A DNA stretch of 6,753 bases from assembly GCA_903913355.1 (NCBI GenBank), contig CAIWKU010000466.1, positions 1 through 6,753 on the forward strand. The letters are read 5' to 3'. Below, in pieces: positions 1 to 5,307 of the stretch; positions within the stretch are counted from its first letter, which is position 1; the number at the start of each line of letters is the position of its first letter. Below the pieces are notes generated by a model. The model saw only the letters and a program-made list of their open reading frames with translations, searched no databases and was not told the DNA's origin. The translations under genes and the position numbers were made by a program. The stretch comes from an uncultured Bacteroidota bacterium (GTDB lineage Bacteria; Bacteroidota; Bacteroidia; Chitinophagales; Chitinophagaceae).

Positions 1-747
1 AGAACCATATAACACCTTGCTTTTTACATACACTTCATTCTCCGGCGTATTAATATATTTGGGTCCTCTATCTGACTTGCCAATCACCCTTGCTCCAAAA
101 CCAATGATCTTGCCTGTATTTCCATGAATCGGGAAAATGATACGGCCACGATAATTGTCTACAAGTTCATCGGTATTTCTTTGACTAACCAAACCCGTTT
201 TTGGAAAAAGTTCTTTATTGAATTGATTGGCAAGTAAGGCCCTGGTAAGGGTATCTTTTGCATCCGGATTATAGCCAACCTGGAACTTCTGTAATATTTC
301 TTCTCGGAATCCCCTCTCTTTTAAATAGGATAGGGCAATATCTCTGCCATTATCTGTATTGAATAACTGATCAGTAAAAAATTTCTGCGCAAACTGATTG
401 ATGATGTATAAACTGTCTGCAGTCTGTACCTGTAGTTTTTGTTCCGGACTGGTTTCTGTTTCTTCTACCTCAATATTATATCTTGCCGCCAGCCATTTGA
501 GCGCTTCTACATAATTGTATTTCTCATGCTCCATGATGAAGCCGATTGTATTCCCACTTTTACCACAACCAAAGCATTTATAAATCTCCTTTGCAGGTGA
601 AACTGTAAACGAAGGACTTTTCTCATTATGAAACGGACATAACCCCAAATAATTAGTCCCTCTTTTCTTCAACTTCACAAATTCCCCCACCACATCAATA
701 ATATCAATGCGACTGGTAATCTGTTGAATGGTATTGGGAGAGATCAT
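1..747 (-). CDS. dnaG: DNA primase DnaG, N-terminal part (gene runs off the left edge)
   Basis: This is the primase that lays down RNA primers at the replication fork in association with the replicative helicase. My translation of the minus strand gives 249 residues beginning MISPNTIQQI. A CHC2-type zinc-binding domain spans about residues 4-100, with candidate metal ligands C37, H40, C58 and C61 in CPFH and CFGC, preceded by the typical 'VVGEFVKLKKRGTNYLGLCPFH' context (residues 19-40). The start of the catalytic core follows (about 120-249), with RGRIIFPI, GFGAR and the family-typical KYINTPE. The window ends before the TOPRIM domain, so the metal-binding acidic residues and the helicase-binding C-terminus are not visible. 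The ATG at 745-747 is well supported: an in-frame stop lies just upstream (763-765) with no other start between. No Shine-Dalgarno sequence is seen. It is transcribed divergently from the DeoR-type regulator. The identification is secure; nothing in the visible part looks broken. Confidence 0.97.
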   Translation of the reverse strand, partial: MISPNTIQQITSRIDIIDVVGEFVKLKKRGTNYLGLCPFHNEKSPSFTVSPAKEIYKCFGCGKSGNTIGFIMEHEKYNYVEALKWLAARYNIEVEETETSPEQKLQVQTADSLYIINQFAQKFFTDQLFNTDNGRDIALSYLKERGFREEILQKFQVGYNPDAKDTLTRALLANQFNKELFPKTGLVSQRNTDELVDNYRGRIIFPIHGNTGKIIGFGARVIGKSDRGPKYINTPENEVYVKSKVLYGS

Positions 748-949
748 AGCTACGGGTTCAATTTATTTTTTGCTTAGCCATTGGCTGTTGGTTTTTAGTT
801 TTTGGCAAAGTATGGTTTTAAACAAAAAATGAAAAGACTTCTTCAACATATAGCCAACAGCCAATAGCCAACCCCCGCAAATTACACCCCTCATCCTGTC
901 GGTGAAAATTTTATTTCGGTTTATTTGTCAGGGATAAGTATTTTTAAGT
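748..949. promoter_or_regulatory. Divergent intergenic region between dnaG and the DeoR-type regulator
   Basis: This 202-bp non-coding stretch must hold the promoter for the regulator gene and probably the one for dnaG, as the two genes are read away from each other. About half of it is the 7-bp-repeat hairpin element at 769-881. The remaining plus-strand leader (882-949) is AT-rich and ends in TATTTTTAAGT directly before the regulator ATG. I looked for the Bacteroidota promoter pattern (TTTG about 20 bp ahead of TAnnTTTG) on both strands and found no convincing match, so no promoter is placed. Confidence 0.5.
769..881. repeat. Inverted pair of tandem 7-bp repeats forming a long potential hairpin
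   Basis: The left arm (773-807, plus strand) reads as five successive 7-mers: CTTAGCC, ATTGGCT, GTTGGTT, TTTAGTT, TTTGGCA, a degenerate NTTRGYY array. The right arm (852-872) is three clean 7-mers in the opposite orientation: AGCCAAC, AGCCAAT, AGCCAAC. Positions 774-791 pair with 854-871 at 16 of 18 positions. Beyond a one-sided CCCCC bulge (872-876), TTTGC (769-773) pairs with GCAAA (877-881). The enclosed loop is about 62 nt. The element lies between two divergent starts, so it is not placed as an ordinary terminator. It could be a dispersed REP/REPIN-like element, a leader structure, or a DNA-level cruciform or protein-binding site. I cannot tell whether other copies exist in the genome. 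The repeat itself is directly visible; any function is unknown. Confidence 0.75.
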
Positions 950-1696
950 ATGCTAAAAAAGGAGAGACAGGCCCATATTATTCAACAGATCAATGTACAT
1001 AATAAGGTTTTATCATCTGACCTGAGTGTACAACTGGATGTTTCGGAGGATACGGTTCGACGAGATTTGCAGGAATTGTCGGAGGAAGGCAAACTCATAA
1101 AAGTACATGGTGGGGCATTGTCCAAATCTTTCCATTTTACACTGGAGAGCAGTACAATTTATTCACTTCCTGAGAAAAAGAGTATCGCCTATAAAGCCAT
1201 GCAATTGATCAAGGATGGGATGATGATTGTGTTATCCGGGGGAACTACTATTCGGGAACTGGTAAAATCATTACCGCCCGACCTGAATGCCACTTTTATT
1301 ACAGTTAGTGTTCCCATTGCCCTGGAATTGCTTGATCATCCTACCAGTGAAGTGATTTTTTTAGGAAACAAATTATTGAAGAATGCACAGATGTCTGTAG
1401 GAGCAGAGGTAGTGGAACGGTTAGGACAGATAAAAGCAGATTTATGCTTTCTGGGAACCAATAGTATTGATGCCAATTTCGGGATAAGTGATCTTGAGTG
1501 GGAGATCATTGAAGTAAAACGAGCGATGATCAAATGTGCCCATAAGACAATTTCTTTAGCCATTTCTGAAAAATTAAATACTATTCAGCGTCTACAGGTA
1601 TGTAAACCTGAGGAAATTAATATGCTGATTACAGAACTTGATGCAGATGATCCTTTACTTGCACCATTTAAGCTGAAAGGACTTACCGTACTCTAA
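950..1696 (+). CDS. DeoR/GlpR-family transcriptional regulator
   Basis: This is a cytoplasmic DNA-binding regulator of 248 residues, a normal full length for the family. Residues 1-57 form the DeoR-type winged helix-turn-helix: KKERQAHIIQQI, the helix pair ending SEDTVRRDLQEL (32-43), and the wing KLIKVHGGAL (48-57). Residues about 75-230 form the DeoR C-terminal sensor domain, an isomerase-like fold that in characterised relatives binds phosphorylated sugars or related metabolites. GGTT (97-100) corresponds to the phosphate-loop motif, and FLGTNSID and VKRAMI are further family landmarks. Two usual positions differ: the motif before GGTT reads VLSGGTT rather than a D-containing form, and the usual LADSSK segment reads LAISEK. 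This suggests a subgroup whose ligand may differ. The ATG at 950 puts the start at the family's usual N-terminus. It lies 418 bp upstream of susC on the same strand, so it may control the transporter pair, itself, or distant genes; the effector is unknown. Confidence 0.93.
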   Translation: MLKKERQAHIIQQINVHNKVLSSDLSVQLDVSEDTVRRDLQELSEEGKLIKVHGGALSKSFHFTLESSTIYSLPEKKSIAYKAMQLIKDGMMIVLSGGTTIRELVKSLPPDLNATFITVSVPIALELLDHPTSEVIFLGNKLLKNAQMSVGAEVVERLGQIKADLCFLGTNSIDANFGISDLEWEIIEVKRAMIKCAHKTISLAISEKLNTIQRLQVCKPEEINMLITELDADDPLLAPFKLKGLTVL

Positions 1697-1774
1697 TTGC
1701 CTTATTGCCATTCCTTGATTTTAAAGATTGATTTTCCGTTATTATCTGTATTGAAAGCTTTTCTGATCATTATC

Positions 1775-1791
1775 AACATAGTAAATATGTT
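1775..1791. promoter_or_regulatory. Operator-like palindrome downstream of the regulator gene
   Basis: AACATA and TATGTT are perfect 6-bp inverted half-sites around a 5-bp centre (GTAAA). The size and symmetry suit a dimeric regulator. It sits about 80 bp past the regulator's stop codon and over 300 bp before the susC start. No T-run follows immediately, so a terminator is unlikely. A chance occurrence in AT-rich DNA is quite possible. Confidence 0.25.
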
Positions 1792-1976
1792 CATAATATA
1801 ATTTCTATACGCTTAATTTCTATTGCCTAAATCATCCAAATTGCGTTTTTTTGCGGTTTTTACCAGTATAGAATCTATATTCGTCGATTTCTGCAGAAAT
1901 GTGATAAAATAAATTCGGTAGTCTGCAATACAAATTTTAACATTGCTTTATCATTGAAGCATTAATTAATTTTTAA

Positions 1977-2004
1977 TTTTTTATGCGGGTTTATGCGTAA
2001 AAAA
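1977..2004 (+). repeat. Short hairpin containing a tandem TTTATGCG direct repeat in the susC leader region
   Basis: TTTATGCG occurs at 1980-1987 and again at 1990-1997, exactly 10 bp apart. The same bases can form an 11-bp stem: T1977-T1982 with A1999-A2004, A1983-T1998, T1984-G1997, G1985-C1996, C1986-G1995 and G1987-T1994, around a 6-nt loop. Two of the pairs are wobbles. It is followed by an A-run rather than a T-run, so it is not a terminator for plus-strand transcripts. It could be a tandem binding site for a regulator or a leader structure. The pattern is certain; its function is speculative, and AT-rich sequence yields such stems easily. Confidence 0.4.
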
Positions 2005-2114
2005 AAATGTTAAAGCATGCAATGTTTTGCAGGGTTGGCTTGTCCTAACAAAACAGAAGGCCCTTGCTTCAACCAGAACCAGTTCAAAACGAAAAAGAAA
2101 CCAAAACTATCGTT

Positions 2115-5100
2115 ATGCGAAAAATCGTTCCCATGATGAAAGTGGTAGTATTACTGCTTTTCATTTTTTCACTGCCATCCTACGGGCAAAGTCAAACAGT
2201 ATCCGGAACCATTCAGGATGCTGATAAAAAAACACCACTGGCTGGTGTAACCGTAAAAGTTACGGGTACTAGCATTACCAGTCAAACCAATGAAAAAGGA
2301 GCTTTTACTATCAAAGCTTCGAAAACACAGACACTAACAATCAGTTCGGTTGGTTTTGAAACCAAAACCGTTTCCGTTGGATCGGGTCCGATAACCATTC
2401 TCTTAAAGGCGACTGTTGCAGAATTGGATGAAGTAGTTGTTGCGATGGATCTGAAAAGAAAACCCCGCGAATTGGGCTATTCTGTGCAGAAAGTAAGTGG
2501 AAAAGAAATTACTGAAACACAACGCGAAAACTTTGTAACCAGCCTACAGGGTAGGGTATCGGGATTAACCGTTACACCAACCAGTGGTGCTGCAGGTTCT
2601 TCTGCCGGTATCGTATTAAGGGGGTTCAATACTCTTTCCGGTAATAACCAGCCCTTATTTATTGTGGATGGTATTATCATCGATAATCAGACACTGAATC
2701 AGAACTCACAGGGTGGAACAGGTATTGGTCTTGCATCAGATTTGCCAAACAGAAGTAACGATTATACCAATCGTATCGCCGATATTAATCCCAATGATAT
2801 TGAAGGGGTAACTGTTCTGAAAGGACCAGAAGCCACTGCATTATATGGTAGCCAGGCAAGTTCAGGTGCTATCGTTATTACAACTAAAAAAGCAAAATCT
2901 ACAGGAGGAAAAATCCTTGTAACCTACGATGATAATTTCCGTATGCAGAAGATTAATCGTTTTGCTGCTTTGGATAATACCTATGCTCCTGGATTAAATG
3001 CAGTTCCAACGCTACCCCCTCTTTCTGGAGGTGCTGCTTTTACTGCTTTCGGACCGGCTTTACCTGCCGATTCAAAAAAATATGATAACCTGCATAAGTT
3101 TTTCAGAACTGGTTTATCTCAGACACATAATATAGGTATGGAATTCGGTGGAAAGAATTATGGGTTCCGCTTTTCCGGTCAATATTTTGATGACCAGGGC
3201 GCTGTTCCTTTCAATAGTTACACCAAATACAATTTCAGGTTATCGAATAACACCAAAATCGGAAAATACATAGATATCAATCCGTCTATTGCATTTACCA
3301 ATGCAAATAATGTAAAACCTATTAAAGGAGTTTCCGGTTATTTACTGGATTTATATGCATGGCCTGTTACCAATGATATAACCAATTACCAGGATCCAAA
3401 AGGAAATAAACGCCTTTTGTATGCATCGGCTTATAACTCCGAATATGATAATCCTTTATGGAGCGCAAAAAACAATACTTCTGGAGATAAAACCAATCGT
3501 ATTGTATCTACTTTAGGAATCAATATCAATCCTTTCAACTGGTTAACTTTATCCGGCAGATTTGGATATGATACGTATAAGACCAATGGTTATATGTTAA
3601 CCAGTCCTGAATCTTATTTATTAACTGCAGCTACTGGTGGTCAGCTAGATAATTATTACAGAACCTATAAAGGATATAACCATACTATCACCGCTACTGC
3701 ACATAAAAACATTGGTAATTTTACTACCCGTTTATTAGTAGGTACTATGTGGCAGGATCTGGAAACAGAACAGTTTGGTCTGGTGGGAACCCACCTGATT
3801 GATTCTTCCAGAACTGATAGTAGTAATACATTGGCCAGCACCAGAACCCGTTTATTGAGAAACGTGTATGGTTTGCCTAACGTAAGTATTTTACGCGAAA
3901 TGGCTTATTTCGGTGAAGTATCTGTAGGGTACAAGAATGTTGTTTTCCTTACCTATTCTCACCGGTTTGAAAGTGCATCACCTCTCCCTGCCCAAAATAG
4001 GAACTATAATTATCCAGGTGCCAGCTTAAGTGTGATTGTTTCTGATATCTTCCCAGCTATCAAAAAAGGGAATTTCCTGAATTATGCTAAGCTAAGGGCT
4101 TCATTAGCGAATACCGCAAGATTGAACGATCCATATTCTAATCAGGCTGTATTTGTAAATAACCAGTTTAGCTCTGCTATACCTTCCTATTCTTATGGGT
4201 ACACAAATGCCAACCCCAACCTGGGGCCTGAAAGCCAACAGACTTATGAAATAGGTACAGAATTAAAATTTCTAAACAACCGGATTTCATTGGAAGCAGC
4301 TTATTACAATACACTTTGCTTAAACCAGATCAGTCAGGGATATCGCGCCAGTTATGCGACTGGTTTTATCCTGAATACCGGAAACGTTTCTTCTTTACGT
4401 AACCAGGGTTTTGAACTGGCTTTGGATATTACACCGATTAGAAAGAAAGATTTTGACTGGAATATCCGTTTCAATTTCAACCATATGTGGAGCAAGGTAT
4501 TGACCCTGCCTGCAGCTATCGGTATCAATAATGACTATTACAACTCTGATACCTACCTTTCTGGTAATGTGAGAGGTGGACTGGTAAGAGGTCATTCAAC
4601 CGGTACCATTACCGGTTTCGGATACCTCAGAAACAATGCTGGTCAGATTCTAATCAATCCTTCTACCGGTCTGGCTGTTGTTGATCAAAATAACTATGTA
4701 AGAGGTGACAGAACACCGGCCTTTACATTGGGAACACTGAATTCATTCCGATACAAAAACTGGACACTGAGTTTCTTATGGGATCTGAAAGTAGGCGGGG
4801 ATATTTATAATGGTACTGATTACTACCTCACAACTTTGGGAAGAAGTACTCGCACTTCCAACAGACAAACGCCGATTGTTGTGAAAGGAGTTTTGAATGA
4901 TGGATTCCAGAATAGTGCCAACCCAACCAAAAATACCATCGTAATCAATCCTTATTATAACAGCAATTACTATACTACATTACCTGATGAAGAATTTATT
5001 CAGCATAATGTAAACTGGCTGAGATTAAGAGATATTACTTTGAATTATATGTTGCCTGAAAGAATTACTAGGAAAGTAAGAGGACTTAGATCAATGAGTT

Positions 5101-5267
5101 TCTTCTTAACTGCCAATGACCTGGTATTGATCACGAATTATCAAGGTGCAGATCCTGCTGTAAATGCAAACAATCCAGGAACCAGTGGTGTAGGAGCATA
5201 TGGGTTTGACTACGGTAGCACACCTACTCCTGTCAGCATGAGCTTTGGCTTACGTGCCGGATTTTAA
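2115..5267 (+). CDS. SusC/RagA-family TonB-dependent outer-membrane transporter
   Basis: This is the outer-membrane barrel of a SusCD nutrient importer, energised through TonB. With the ATG at 2115 the protein has 1050 residues, normal for the family. Residues 1-24 look like a signal peptide (MRKIVPMMK, hydrophobic core VVVLLLFIF, likely cleavage after SYG). A carboxypeptidase-regulatory-like beta-sandwich follows (about 28-98: VSGTIQDADKKTPLAGV, then ISSVGFET). LDEVVV (104-109) is the probable TonB-box region. The plug domain spans about 120-260 and contains LQGRVSGL, VLRGFNTL, PLFIVDG and the SusC-typical VLKGPEATALYGSQASSGAI. The rest is a beta barrel with NPNLGPESQQTYEIG near its middle-to-late part and a C-terminus ending in phenylalanine (SFGLRAGF). 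There is no STN domain, so direct FecR-type sigma signalling is not expected. A TTG start at 2064 is possible, but it would put 17 polar residues before the signal peptide; the ATG, preceded by an A-rich leader, is preferred. The susD-like gene follows after 40 bp. The substrate is unknown. Confidence 0.95.
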   Translation: MRKIVPMMKVVVLLLFIFSLPSYGQSQTVSGTIQDADKKTPLAGVTVKVTGTSITSQTNEKGAFTIKASKTQTLTISSVGFETKTVSVGSGPITILLKATVAELDEVVVAMDLKRKPRELGYSVQKVSGKEITETQRENFVTSLQGRVSGLTVTPTSGAAGSSAGIVLRGFNTLSGNNQPLFIVDGIIIDNQTLNQNSQGGTGIGLASDLPNRSNDYTNRIADINPNDIEGVTVLKGPEATALYGSQASSGAIVITTKKAKSTGGKILVTYDDNFRMQKINRFAALDNTYAPGLNAVPTLPPLSGGAAFTAFGPALPADSKKYDNLHKFFRTGLSQTHNIGMEFGGKNYGFRFSGQYFDDQGAVPFNSYTKYNFRLSNNTKIGKYIDINPSIAFTNANNVKPIKGVSGYLLDLYAWPVTNDITNYQDPKGNKRLLYASAYNSEYDNPLWSAKNNTSGDKTNRIVSTLGININPFNWLTLSGRFGYDTYKTNGYMLTSPESYLLTAATGGQLDNYYRTYKGYNHTITATAHKNIGNFTTRLLVGTMWQDLETEQFGLVGTHLIDSSRTDSSNTLASTRTRLLRNVYGLPNVSILREMAYFGEVSVGYKNVVFLTYSHRFESASPLPAQNRNYNYPGASLSVIVSDIFPAIKKGNFLNYAKLRASLANTARLNDPYSNQAVFVNNQFSSAIPSYSYGYTNANPNLGPESQQTYEIGTELKFLNNRISLEAAYYNTLCLNQISQGYRASYATGFILNTGNVSSLRNQGFELALDITPIRKKDFDWNIRFNFNHMWSKVLTLPAAIGINNDYYNSDTYLSGNVRGGLVRGHSTGTITGFGYLRNNAGQILINPSTGLAVVDQNNYVRGDRTPAFTLGTLNSFRYKNWTLSFLWDLKVGGDIYNGTDYYLTTLGRSTRTSNRQTPIVVKGVLNDGFQNSANPTKNTIVINPYYNSNYYTTLPDEEFIQHNVNWLRLRDITLNYMLPERITRKVRGLRSMSFFLTANDLVLITNYQGADPAVNANNPGTSGVGAYGFDYGSTPTPVSMSFGLRAGF

Positions 5268-5307
5268 TTGATAAACTGTGAATGATAAAACGTCTAAAAA
5301 AAAATGT

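Larger units (their letters stand above)
1697..2114 (+). promoter_or_regulatory. AT-rich intergenic region and leader upstream of susC, with several short repeats
   Basis: No gene is visible in this 418-bp stretch. It should contain the susC promoter and a long 5' leader. Repeats seen: a 17-bp palindrome AACATAGTAAATATGTT (1775-1791); a 10-bp direct repeat TAATTTCTAT (1799-1808 and 1814-1823); a direct repeat TTTATGCG one helical turn apart (1980-1987 and 1990-1997) embedded in a T-run/A-run hairpin (1977-2004); and AACATTGC (1939-1946) inverted as GCAATGTT (2019-2026). A weak match to the Bacteroidota promoter pattern is TTTG at 1850-1853, then 22 bp, then TATATTCG at 1876-1883, one mismatch from TAnnTTTG. 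No clear rho-independent terminator is seen after the regulator gene. The last 40 bases before the susC ATG are strongly A-rich, usual for translation starts in this phylum. Individual functional assignments are uncertain. Confidence 0.5.

Noticed and set aside
769..881. Rho-independent terminator at the hairpin element
   Set aside because: The flanking genes diverge from this region, so neither transcript ends here, and the loop is far longer than in typical terminators.
769..881. CRISPR array
   Set aside because: The repeat unit is only 7 bp with no spacers between units and the two arrays face each other; this is not CRISPR architecture.
1336..1563. 75-codon open frame on the minus strand
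   Set aside because: It lies wholly inside the regulator gene on the opposite strand, has no recognisable domain, and the forward-strand protein is a clear DeoR-family match.
1697..1740. Terminator after the regulator gene
   Set aside because: No GC-rich stem followed by a T-run is visible; only short AT-rich self-complementarity.
2027..2224. 65-codon open frame on the plus strand ahead of and overlapping susC
   Set aside because: It overlaps the susC signal-peptide and first-domain coding in another frame, its product is basic and featureless, and it has no leader of its own; a chance frame.
2477..2680. 67-codon open frame on the minus strand
   Set aside because: Antisense shadow of the strongly conserved SusC plug-domain coding sequence.
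4395..4595. 66-codon open frame on the minus strand
   Set aside because: Antisense shadow of the SusC barrel coding sequence; no domain or start context.
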